Shown piece after piece: positions 55,017-64,000 of a stretch of DNA of 64,000 nucleotides (position 1 is the stretch's first letter; each line of letters opens with the position of its first letter). Below the pieces are notes generated by a model. The model searched no databases. It was not told where the DNA came from and saw only the letters and a list, made by a program, of their open reading frames with translations. A program made the translations under genes and the position numbers. This stretch comes from Symsagittifera roscoffensis. Taxonomy: Eukaryota > Xenacoelomorpha > Acoela > Convolutidae. Location of the stretch: NCBI RefSeq assembly GCF_963678635.1, contig NC_087066.1:27185453-27249452 (forward strand). Reading direction: 5' to 3'.

Positions 55017-56806
55017 GCCGCCAACTTGGATCACTCCATCGATCAAATTCCCATCCAACCAACCTTACCTCTTCAATCCCAATAATCCCACTTTTTGCTT
55101 TTCCGCCACCCGATTTTCCATCTAGCAATGTAACATCAGGCATGAATTCCGACACTAACTCACAAATTTCAGTTTTATACTCCATCTCACAGCTAAATAA
55201 CCCGAATATTGAAACCCCCGATGAATTTGCCGACTCAGAACCATCTCCATCCAATAATTTCCATAACCCTTCTCATTTTTCTCAACCTCCCTTTCAACCC
55301 ATATTGTCAAATAACCCTGACCCCATCACTCCTACACCCTCTTATGCTTCCCAAGTTACCCCAACCTACTCCTCATACCACTCTGACCAATCATCTCCAG
55401 ATACCCCTCGAATCTCACCAGAGCTAGACAATTTTATTACCCTCCAACAACAACCCTACCACCTTAACACCCCGACCATAAACCAAATCTCCTCCACTAC
55501 AAATTCAACCAATCCTCCTACACCCTCTTCAAATTATACTGAATCATTAGCACCATCATCCACATCAACTGAATCCTCACTCAATACTAATAGAGCTTAC
55601 CGCACTTTTAAAAGAAAATTCCCCAACCATCCTTTCCCAGCAAAACCAGGAACAGCCCGTGAATACATCAATCACCCCCAGCATACTAACACAAGAGAAT
55701 TTTTAGCTATCACTTTACCCTCATTTCCACAATACACCTTAAACACCCCTCATGACGCTAACGAAACACGCAACTTTGTAGACGAATACGTTTTAATGCC
55801 CACTCTCTCTTGGACCTCATACTATCATTTCACTAACCCTCTTTGCTTACCTTTAACCAACACTTCCATCGATACAGACCGAAACAAAGACATGCTATAT
55901 CGACTAACTACACCACTCACCGCTAGACAATTTACTTACGTAGGATATAAAAAATCACTAAAAATACACACTGCACCTAGAGCTAATGAATATACACTAG
56001 AATACTACGATCACAACATCATAAGAGCTAACCAAGATCAATTCTTAGATGAAGATCGCTTCGCTAATCCACAAATCACCGAGAAATTTTTCATCAAGAC
56101 ACCATATGTATTTACACTAAACATCTTTGACCGAAAGTTTGATCACATTATTTCAGAAGCACTAACAGGCACACAAGCATACGAAAGTTTTAAAGAACGC
56201 TTCCAAATCTTCTCACTAACCTTTCATTTCCTTGCACCACACGAAAGAGATTTACACTGCTCACACGATATTATGTTGCGAACTAAACAAACACATACAT
56301 ACAGTTACTATCGTTTCATCCAAAATCACTTTGACCTCCACACACCCTCTAGACAACCACACCATCGTTTCCAATTCATCAATTCAAAATACACTTCACC
56401 ATATTTCCTAAATTTCACATATTGTATTAAAGACACTAACCTTCATGGTATTCTTCGTAATTATGACCCCATAACCCAAATGTACATCTTCTGTCCCATC
56501 ACCAAGACCTTCAACGCCGAAGAATCCCGACCCTTCCTTATCCCGCACGAGTTTGTACAGCCTATAGAAATCCCCATTTTAGAATTCATCCATAACACTA
56601 CATTTAACCACAAATTATATAACTTAATCCAAAACACACCTTATGAGTTTGCAGTAGGCACTGAAGAACTAACCACCATTAAGGCACTTCAATTGCTTTG
56701 GCCACTACTTCAAACTAAAAATATCATCCGCATATTAGCTAAACTACTCACAACTTCAGAACTAATTCACGACATCTTCCCCCACGGTTTTTTCCCCGAC
56801 GACTAA
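55013..56806 (+). CDS. ORF4, 597-aa protein of unknown function
   Basis: Starts in the ATGA that ends env (55,013-55,016), an overlap kept in the truncated copy, which supports the start. Residues 1-195 are Ser/Pro/Asn/Thr-rich and probably disordered. Residues about 200-597 look globular, with aromatic and hydrophobic periodicity, for example VLMPTLSWTSYYHFTNPLC and FHFLAPHERDLHCSHDIMLR. No signal peptide or membrane span. I recognise no catalytic motif or retroviral accessory family. The globular part aligns well with the decayed copy at 18,230-19,267, so it has been maintained as a protein. Position after env suggests an accessory or regulatory role; this is inference. Confidence 0.7.
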   Translation: MSRQLGSLHRSNSHPTNLTSSIPIIPLFAFPPPDFPSSNVTSGMNSDTNSQISVLYSISQLNNPNIETPDEFADSEPSPSNNFHNPSHFSQPPFQPILSNNPDPITPTPSYASQVTPTYSSYHSDQSSPDTPRISPELDNFITLQQQPYHLNTPTINQISSTTNSTNPPTPSSNYTESLAPSSTSTESSLNTNRAYRTFKRKFPNHPFPAKPGTAREYINHPQHTNTREFLAITLPSFPQYTLNTPHDANETRNFVDEYVLMPTLSWTSYYHFTNPLCLPLTNTSIDTDRNKDMLYRLTTPLTARQFTYVGYKKSLKIHTAPRANEYTLEYYDHNIIRANQDQFLDEDRFANPQITEKFFIKTPYVFTLNIFDRKFDHIISEALTGTQAYESFKERFQIFSLTFHFLAPHERDLHCSHDIMLRTKQTHTYSYYRFIQNHFDLHTPSRQPHHRFQFINSKYTSPYFLNFTYCIKDTNLHGILRNYDPITQMYIFCPITKTFNAEESRPFLIPHEFVQPIEIPILEFIHNTTFNHKLYNLIQNTPYEFAVGTEELTTIKALQLLWPLLQTKNIIRILAKLLTTSELIHDIFPHGFFPDD

Positions 56807-58371
56807 CAGGTAAGTATGAATTAAATGAATATTACTAACTAATTAAAATATTGAAAAAACTCACCATTCTTTATTCATGTTTTCTTTAGATTTTTAGCCT
56901 TCATCCGACGATCACCTACAAAAACCACAAAAGACAAATAAAAATCGCAAATTTCATCAAACAAATTTCCAAAATTCTATTAATCTCTTACACATATAAA
57001 TTTATAAATTCAATACCAATGCAGTAAATTAATTTATAAAATTTTCCCCCAAAAGCAGTAAATCTACATATGATGAAAATTTGTATCTTAAAATTCCCCC
57101 ATTACTAGCAGTAAATTTCCAAATTCTATGCAGTAAATTAATAAAATGCAATTGCAGTACTAACCTTTTGATATTTTCATTCACTCGCACAGAAATTCTA
57201 TCCATACTCGCACAGCTCGCCCACGAAGAATTGTTTAAAATAATGAATTTCAGTTTCAAGTTTTCACACTCAATAACTCTAATACACGATAACAAGTTTC
57301 AAACTTTCCTTTAACCCGGTTGGAGAGGAATCATATACTAAACAAAACTAACCAACGCAGCTTACTAAATACCACAAATCATAGAATAACAGCATGACTA
57401 AGAAAAGGAAACCAACGGTACCCAAACCGGATTAACCCAGTTTAAAACTGGATAATTTATTCTTTTGAAGACTATTATAAAGTCTTAGAAAGAAATAATA
57501 AAACACAAAAAAGTCGAAAGACAAACCCATACCACAAACAATTTGATTTTTGAAAAAAAGGACACAACCAAAGAAACATAAGTAAAACCACAACAAACCC
57601 AACATAAAACGTTGTCACATAACAGGACCCCTCACAAAAACCGCATGAAATCATACTCCCACACCTGGCCTAACCCACCAGGAAAGGACGTCCTGAGCAT
57701 GCTCTATAGCCGGCCTAACCCACCGCGCTACATCCACGCTTTGTGACCACACCTTTATTTTTAATAAGAGCTACTCAAGGGTGAGTAACTCTTCAAAATA
57801 ACCGAACTAAAACAAAAAGCTTTTGTGAAAACAACTAACTAAAATCATGATTAAAAAATATTAAACTAATAAAAGTTTTATAAAATGTAAAATCACATGA
57901 TGCAATATATAGATCAGAATACAACACCAAGGACGAACATCAAAAGACAAGACGACCTCACTACACTCGAGAGAGAATGACCAACTACAATCGATATGCC
58001 ACTCACAATCACAACTCAAAGGATTTAGAGTACGACTTGACTTCGCAGAAAAGGACTTCATTGAACTAGACCAATGACCACCTCGATGTTCAAGTATACG
58101 TACAGATCCGAGTAATCAGGCATCCCCTCCACGCACAATCTCCACGCCATTCCCAAGCTAGATCAGATACAAAGGAAGTTCTCCCTGAAGAACAGAAAAA
58201 CCTGACATAGCCAACCATTCTGAAATCAGAATTGGTTTTGTTGCAAAGACTCAGTCGTTGTCACAAGGAGAAGCGAAAGAAAATTGTGATGTTCGCCAAA
58301 TACCAACGTCCATCATCCATCCTTGAACTACAGAAGAACTGTTCTAAAAAACACTGTAAAACCCGGATGGG
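56807..58371 (+). other. Long conserved 3' non-coding region of the giant element
   Basis: About 1.5 kb without an ORF, highly similar to 19,268-20,871 in the old copy. It contains a GT-AG interval (56,810-56,897; CAG/GTAAGT to TTTTTAG), several (A)GCAGTAAAT motifs (57,020-57,155), stem-forming blocks AACCCGGTTGG / CCAAACCGG and CCCAGTTTAAAACTGG (57,315-57,450), and GGCCTAACCCACC twice (57,668 and 57,710). It ends AAAACCCGGATGGG, a weak purine tract before the 3' LTR. Conservation in an element that lost gag-pol suggests cis functions such as RNA export, packaging or plus-strand priming. Confidence 0.55.
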
Positions 58372-58779
58372 TGGAACCTGATCTAAACTATATTTTATGA
58401 TTGGATAAATTAAATGTTTTACCAATGTAAAGTATTTAATATTAACCAATCATGATCCATCTAACTAACAACCCACTTATTTGTAAGTGCTGAAGTTACT
58501 TGTAATTTCAGCACCAGAGAGATTTGAATTTAACTTAGAAATTAGTTGGACTCTCCCGAGCACTTCAGCAGCCGCAATAAACCAGTATACCCTAGATCTA
58601 TTGAGCCTAGCAGAGACTAGTTAAACAACCTGAGACTAGATAGTATAAGAGTAAGATTAGGATCGGTATTAGACTAAGAAGTTGCACGAATCTATCCGGC
58701 CGAAAATAAGATAGCGTGACGAGCAGACGGTGTACCCTATCCGAAATTACTCTATGAGTTACGCCCCAGTCATAACTCA
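58372..58779 (+). repeat. 3' LTR
   Basis: 408 bp, reads identical to 39,929-40,336; followed by the ATAT target duplication. Confidence 0.95.
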
Positions 58780-58834
58780 ATATTCATTCTTTCTTCGATC
58801 TCCTGAACACGCACAGAATCAAAGCTTAACAACA

Positions 58835-59089
58835 TTACAAAGTAGATGTTCTGCTAGCACTGAAAGCGGGAGTCAGGAATTTCCTCTTACTCCCCCCGCC
58901 ACCCTGTCCCCCACCCGCGCTGCCAATTGACCTCTGGCGACTCAGTTTGGCCCCACCCTCCTCATTGTTGATGTTCTTGCGGGAAGAGAAACCCTCACAG
59001 AACTTCCTGCCGCACCAGAATGCGATGGCTATGAACACTACAGTTGAGAGGAAGACGGCGAAGAAAGCGGTGGTGGCAAACAGTAGGCT
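58835..59089 (-). CDS. Last exon of a single-pass membrane protein gene
   Basis: Minus strand: acceptor TTTGTTTCAG at 59,090, then an open frame of 84 codons to TAA at 58,837-58,835. It encodes a membrane span (LLFATTAFFAVFLSTVVFIA, IAFW) followed by a Cys/Lys stop-transfer CGRKFC, and a cytoplasmic tail with Gly-rich and basic Ser/Arg segments ending ASRTSTL. GC content is clearly above the surroundings, typical of a host exon. The exon starts with one base completing a split codon. The ectodomain lies upstream, beyond the TIR element and LINE or outside the window. The giant element lies 55 bp past the stop. Family not recognised. Confidence 0.65.
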   Translation of the reverse strand, partial: SLLFATTAFFAVFLSTVVFIAIAFWCGRKFCEGFSSRKNINNEEGGAKLSRQRSIGSAGGGQGGGGSKRKFLTPAFSASRTSTL

Positions 59090-59194
59090 GAAACAAACTC
59101 AAACTTAAAAAATTTAGACCTAATTATCATAATTTAATGATTTATTTAAAAAAAAATCATCTGGTAGAACATGCATGTTGATGTTCCGGATACA

Positions 59195-60098
59195 CCCGGG
59201 TTGACCTCCATATACCAAAAATGCTAGTCATACAATTTCATAAACTAAGTCTATGAAAAAATACTAATCATACAAGTTTCATAAATTTTGCTAAAATGGT
59301 GTCGTCGAATTTTCGAAGAATTTTTTTCTTGTTTTGGCATAAAATTCGATGTATCGTACTAAAAAAAAAGAAAAACTTTCTGTCAAAAAAAAATGCGAAT
59401 CATATAATTTCCATATATGGAAAATGTATGACTAGCATTTTTATGATGGCGACGACAAAAATTTTTCGAGTTTTTTTTCAACCGCAAATTGATTTTCTTA
59501 CTCAAACAAACATTTTTTGTAAATAAAAATTTTGCATGCAAAATTTAATTTTTTGTGTGTATAACATAGTCCTGGATATACTAAAAATTGGATTTTTTTT
59601 CCTTTACTCTTCATAAATTTGTCAAAAAAGCTTAAAACTCCTCTTTCTTTTGTATGACATGTTTTTTGCATGAAACTGGTTTAGAAATAATTCAAAGTTT
59701 AGAAAAAATCATCTTTGGAGATTTTTGCCAAAATTTAAAAGTTCGTTATATTCGTTATATTATTTGTGTCAGACGGACTTAAAACATTTCAGGCTATTTC
59801 CATTGCATTTTTAATGCGAGACGGTCAAACCTTTGGTTACTACGTTTGAGTAACCAAGGCTTATGTCATTTGTGTTTGGTTACGAACACAACCAAAAAAT
59901 TTTGAGAAATTAAAATGTAAAAAATCAATATTATTGGTTTATGGAAAAATGCTAGTCATACAATTTCCATATATGAAAAAACACTACTCATAGACTTTTC
60001 ATGCAATTTTCTGTACTTATGGAATTGCATGAAAAGTGTATGATTAGCATTTTTCTATTTATAAAAATTGTATGACTAGCATTTTTGGTCAACCCGGG
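59195..60098. mobile_element. Non-autonomous TIR element (about 904 bp)
   Basis: The left end CCCGGGTTGACC, then CCAAAAATGCTAGTCATACA, is the inverse of the right end TGTATGACTAGCATTTTTGG then TCAACCCGGG. Internally the ATGCTAGTCATACAATTT motif recurs in both orientations (59,222, 59,405, 59,945, 60,030), so it is also internally palindromic. No transposase. Target duplication not clear. It sits in an intron or 5' flank of the membrane gene. Confidence 0.7.
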
Positions 60099-60270
60099 CA
60101 CTTAAAAAACTCTCCCCTCGACCCTCCTATGGTATCTACTAATAAATTTCTACCCCTACAAATAAAAGCAGTACATTAGCACTGGAGTAGTCTTTTTAAA
60201 ACTCAAATTCAGCTGCGCTCTGATTGATCTAAAACTCGCTGATTTAACCTACTTTACAACATCCTCCCCT

Positions 60271-61813
60271 AGAAATGGACAGAAGACCGCAACATCATTC
60301 CCGCTGAGCAAGCCGGCTTCCAGCCTTTCCGGTCTACCTCAGAAGTTCTCGCTAGCATGGACGGTCTGCAGAGGAAGAAGCGGACGCTGCTCGTAGCGGT
60401 TGATTTCAAAGCCGCGTTTGACAAAGTGTGGCGAGGGGGCTTGCTTAGAGACCTCGCCAAACACGGTCTGTCAGGAAGGTGCCTCAGATGGCTCCACTCG
60501 TGGCTTGCGGACCGGAGATCGCTGGTCAAGTGGAACAACAGGACAAGCAGGGTCAAAGTGTTCTCTCAGGGTAGCCCCCTTTTCCCTCTTTTGTACTGCA
60601 TAGCCACGGCTGATCTCCCGAGACGGGTCAAAGCGGCAGCGCCTACAGCAGCACCAAGACAGTTTGCAGACGAGTTGACGATTGGTGCAGCAGCAGACAC
60701 TCCCGGCGAAGCGGCAACTAACACACAGATAGCACTGAACGTCATAACCGAATGGGCAGCAGAACACCATGTGATGATTTCAGTCGAGAAGACGGAAGCC
60801 GTGGTTGTCTCGCTCGATCCTCGCGAAACAGCTGGCAAAGCCCAGCCACCGATAACTTTGCTAGAAAGGAACATCGACTACAAGAAGGAAGTGACGATAC
60901 TGGGAGTCCAAATCGACTCACAGCTGAGGTTCGGCAACCACGCCCAGAAAGCCTGCAAGAAGCTCCGCAAGCGAAACCAGATACTTCAGGCGCTGGCAGG
61001 CAGAGTCTGGGGGATGAGTGCTACCGACCTCAAAAGACTCTACATGGCTTATGTCAGACCCGGCGGTTTATACGCAGCGGAAGTGTGGAGTGCGTTCACA
61101 GCAGACTCACACATAGCTCATCTGGAGACCTGCAAAAACATGACAGCCCGGGCCATCACAGGAGCACCGAAAGGCTCGCCAGCCGACCAAACAAGGGCTG
61201 AGATAGCGCTCACGACCATCAGACAAGAAATCGAAGACTCTGCAGCCAAACTGCTGATCAGATGCAGCCAGTTCCCAGAAGACCACCACCTACGTGCACT
61301 GCGCCAGCCAGGAGGAGAAGACAACACACGCCAGGACTGGAGATCTACTGCCCGGAGACGCCTAGCCACCATCAAAGAAGGCAGAGACCCGAGAGAGGCC
61401 CTGAACATGGACAGAGATGACCGACGACTAGAAGACTACCTACACCAAGTCCCGGCTCATGACTTCCATCGCAGAGCAACCGGAGGGCAGCCCATGCCGA
61501 CAGAATGCAGAAGAAGAGAGGAAAAAGTTATCCTGCACAAACTCAGGCTGAATAGGGCGCCATTCCTACAAGCAACAAAACACAGACACGGACAAGTGGA
61601 TGACCCAAGCTGCCCCTACTGTAATAACGGAGAAGAAAATACAGAACACGTACTCCTAAATTGCAGCATCTGGGATAAAGAGCAGAAGGACACACTTGGA
61701 GAAAACCCGAAACTAGACGTACTTCAGACAAATACAACCGCCGTCTTGGAATACTTGGGGAGAATTGGTGTTTACCCCCCGTCAGCACTGTAGACGGCCT
61801 ACAACTAACAACA
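60271..61813 (+). mobile_element. 5'-truncated non-LTR retrotransposon (LINE)
   Basis: GC-rich block in AT-rich DNA. It begins abruptly inside an RT domain and ends in an (ACA)n-like tail (CAACTAACAACAACA). It is flanked by a 15-bp direct repeat with one mismatch, ACAAC(A/C)TCCTCCCCT, at 60,256-60,270 and 61,814-61,828, i.e. a target-site duplication from target-primed insertion. The target was itself a small inverted-repeat element. Confidence 0.85.
60273..61793 (+). pseudogene. LINE reverse transcriptase, C-terminal part
   Basis: Open frame from a TAG at the insertion junction to TAG at 61,793; the first ATG in frame is 60,357. It contains the RT blocks AEQAGFQPFRSTSEV, LVAVDFKAAFDKVW (first catalytic Asp), FSQGSPLFPLLYC and QFADEL, where the usual (F/Y)-x-D-D is F-A-D-E, then LGVQIDSQLRFG and the thumb-like MAYVRPGGLYAAEVW. 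A zinc-knuckle-like CPYCNNGEENTEHVLLNC closes it. No RNase H. The layout resembles CR1/Jockey/R1-type LINE ORF2. The endonuclease and first RT blocks are missing through 5' truncation, and the second catalytic Asp is Glu, so it cannot be autonomous. Confidence 0.85.
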
Positions 61814-61857
61814 ACAACCTCCTCCCCTTTCTTGAGGGGGGATTGTTAAGTAGATCC

Positions 61858-64000
61858 CAAGTTCCTACTCAGTTAAGTTGTTTCATTGAGTAATAAATCA
61901 ACCATGAAACGCGTCAGCCAGGATTTAACAGTATTATTTAATTGCTTACATTCCGAGAATGAAAAAAATTCAAAATAAATTTGAAAAAAAAAACGTAGAT
62001 AAAACAATTACGAGGCCAAATTGGGCATTTGGTGAATTGTGAGTGGAATACGCAGCAAGCCAAAATCCAATTTAGTGCAAAATCTGCAATTTTTTTGATT
62101 TCTTTGATATTCTGGATTTGCTATTTTGGATTCCAAAAATCAGCGAGTTTATGAAATCTGCAACAATATTTGCGGAAACCGGAACAGTTCCTGGAATCCA
62201 CAACTAAATAACAAAATAAACCCATAGTTAAAATGACTTATTGCGGAAACCATAATTGCAAACGGAATCTGAAAACTGTAAGCGGATGCGGATTCCGCAA
62301 ATTGTTAGCAAAAACCGCATTGTTTTGCGGATTCCAGTATCATATATAGTTACGTTATGAAAATTTTTTTCTAAATCAAATCTTTTTTAGATCATCCGCG
62401 AGACTGTTCAACTGTTAAATCTCCCCTATTACCATTAAATTTAAGTCTTCAGCTAAACCTTTAAAACTGAAAAAACGAACACGTTTCCGATCTCAAGAAC
62501 TGAAAAACTGAACACTTTTTGATCTCAAACGCTGAAAGAATGAACATTTCCGATTTCAAATACTAACAATTTGAGCATTTTTTCTGATCTCAAATATCGA
62601 AAAATGAAAACGAACTGAAATGAACTATTTCATGGGTTATAATGCTGAAATTAAATCAGTTTGATTGATTCCAAATATCAAAGGGGAAAATCCATGTTTT
62701 TATATGAACATTATTTAAGATTTGTTATTCGACTCCAAAAAAAACAACAAAAAAATCTTTGCTTTTAATTCAGCATTTGCTGGATAAAATTTTTAGGTAT
62801 AGCTCTTGATTGTTCACGCGAGGATTGGTTCAGTTCAGTGTAACAAACAAAATTAAGATCCACTTATTTTTGTGGAAGCCGCTTACATTTACGGAAGCCG
62901 CATACATGCGAAATTCGCCTACTTTGCGGAATTTAGAACTTCTAGCTTAAAATTTGTACGTGGAATCCACATAATTTTCGGAAAATCTTTAAAGACTTCT
63001 CTCTGGAATCCACGAATGTACAGACACTAAATTGCATGCTATCCAGTTCACAGTTTGGCCTTGTTATCATATAATTATCTGATTCAAATTTTGGAGATAA
63101 GAATTGATGTTTTTGCTGCGTATCAGAAAATATAGTCCTTGTAATTTGTTTTTAAGCTTTTCTCAGCGATTTTTAATTGAAACAAGGTTAATCGGAAATG
63201 TTTTCTAGCCCGGAAACTAGCACAAAACATTCCGATCAATTTCGTAAAAAACTTAAAAAACAATTGTTTCTTTTCTTCGTTTTAGTGTCGTTGTTTTTGT
63301 CCATGGTGCGCTGAGAGCACTGCACAAACGCATAGATTATGCGTAATTCTGAATTGTTGGCTTCAAAAATGATTAACAGACAAAAGTTTTATAGAAAACA
63401 AGGAACCCATCCAAATCTTCTACGATAAAATTTTGAAAAAAAAATACGTTCAAAGTCTACATTTTTCATACTAGCTAATCAACAGAAAAATTTAAGCGTT
63501 AGGCTGGTTTAGAAAGAAAGTTTACAGTTTTTGACAGTTGTTACAACGTAAAAAGCATTTTTGAATTAAAATTTGCATAATACTAACTACGATAGCCGGT
63601 TTCTGTGCAAGTAGCGCAGAAATTTCTGACCTGTCTTAAAAATACCAAAAAAAGTATTTGTTTTTTCAAACTATAATCGTTTTTTTTCTGCGTGGTGCGA
63701 TAAAAGCGATCTGAACGAGAAACTAGAGCTTAAGCATGTGCGAAAATCATAATAATATAAGTAAACTAGAAAATAATTAATGCGGGAAAAATGACTAGAA
63801 AAACAAAACAATCAATGGTCGGAACAATACAAATTTTTTTCCAAGCCTCTTAGTTTGTAGGCGACGCGTTTGAAAAATGTGAAAAAATACCTACTTGTGA
63901 ACCAATAACAAATTTATGCTAATTGTGGCAAACTTAGATTAGGTTTGAAAAAAACTCAGATTCCTTCGGCTTTGATTGAAAATTCAAAAAAGAAAAATAT
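61858..64000. repeat. Dispersed repeat territory, no gene
   Basis: 62,040-63,070 parallels 27,360-27,900 (GCGGAAACC, CGGATTCC, CATATATAGTTACGT, TGTACAGACACTAAATTG). Also a series of phrases GATCTCAAA...CTGAAA near 62,470-62,600. The remainder to 64,000 is AT-rich; no RNA gene, exon or transposase supported. Confidence 0.5.

Larger units (their letters stand above)
39929..58779 (+). mobile_element. Giant intact env-bearing Ty3/gypsy-class LTR element (18,851 bp)
   Basis: Bounded by 408-bp LTRs (39,929-40,336; 58,372-58,779) that read as identical, with TG...CA ends and a 4-bp target duplication ATAT (39,925-39,928; 58,780-58,783). A primer site follows the 5' LTR. Order: leader ORF, basic ORF, gag-pol, two hydrophobic ORFs, ATG-less ORF, env, ORF4, long 3' non-coding region. 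RT, RNase H, integrase order and the GPY module place it in Metaviridae (Ty3/gypsy). The usual length is 5-10 kb, so this is about twice as long. Identical LTRs and intact frames imply very recent insertion and possibly current activity. It lies 55 bp downstream of the stop of a minus-strand host gene. Confidence 0.95.
60244..61855. repeat. Small inverted-repeat element split by the LINE
   Basis: Left half ACCTACTTTACAACATCCTCC (60,248-60,268, shown in part) and right half CTTGAGGGGGGATTGTTAAG plus TAG (ending 61,853) together have the ends and centre of the elements at 12,030-12,192. Confidence 0.65.

Noticed and set aside
60269-60874. Minus-strand and alternative-frame ORFs over the LINE
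   Set aside because: GC-rich coding DNA gives long antisense frames; only the RT frame has motifs.

Overview
Eukaryotic, AT-rich DNA, evidently from an invertebrate animal. The host genes are intron-containing with GT-AG splice sites: a secreted trypsin-like protease, a mucin-like extracellular protein whose introns all lie in phase 1, and membrane proteins. Most of the rest is transposable-element sequence. I cannot name the species. Env-bearing Ty3/gypsy elements are known from several invertebrate groups (larvacean Tor elements, insect errantiviruses), so the element does not fix the taxon.

Layout. 1-9,535: nested, duplicated repeat units (order A-B-B'-A') containing a dead Tc1/mariner transposase and reverse-strand LTR relics. 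10,225-10,657: a hAT-type MITE with a perfect 8-bp target duplication, followed by a long hairpin. 11,418-13,856: a complete four-exon gene for a secreted protein with two beta-sandwich (FN3-like) modules and a Thr/Ala/Pro mucin tail, with TATA box and AATAAA. 14,392-21,281: an internally deleted, decayed LTR element. 22,559-28,665 (minus): a four-exon S1 serine protease whose 4.2-kb first intron holds TE debris and a ~1.9-kb inverted repeat. 29,485-38,130: foldback-type repeats, two SGNH-hydrolase-like TE remnants, a possible signal-peptide exon, and tandem repeats. 38,560-38,886: a small membrane-anchored Cys-rich protein. 39,929-58,779: an intact giant env-bearing LTR element. 58,835-59,089 (minus): the last exon of a membrane protein gene. 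59,195-61,855: a TIR element and a 5'-truncated GC-rich LINE inserted in a small inverted-repeat element. 61,858-64,000: dispersed repeats.

The main discovery candidate is the 18,851-bp LTR element. Its 408-bp LTRs read as identical, it has a 4-bp ATAT target duplication, and its gag-pol frame is open for 2,740 codons (gag, CCHC knuckle, PR, RT, RNase H, DD35E integrase, GPY module). Unusually for a Ty3/gypsy element it also carries: a leader ORF; a basic 155-aa ORF overlapping the gag start; two tiny hydrophobic ORFs joined by ATGA; a 378-codon reading frame with no ATG, ending 13 nt inside env; an 872-aa envelope-like glycoprotein; and a 597-aa protein of unknown function whose ATG overlaps the env stop (ATGA). 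The env/ORF4 junction and a short intron-like segment after ORF4 recur in the older 6.9-kb copy. The stop-start overlaps suggest coupled translation; the ATG-less frame suggests splicing, frameshifting or non-AUG initiation.

All positions and translations were read by eye. Exon structures are inferred from splice consensus, phase continuity and family motifs, not transcripts.
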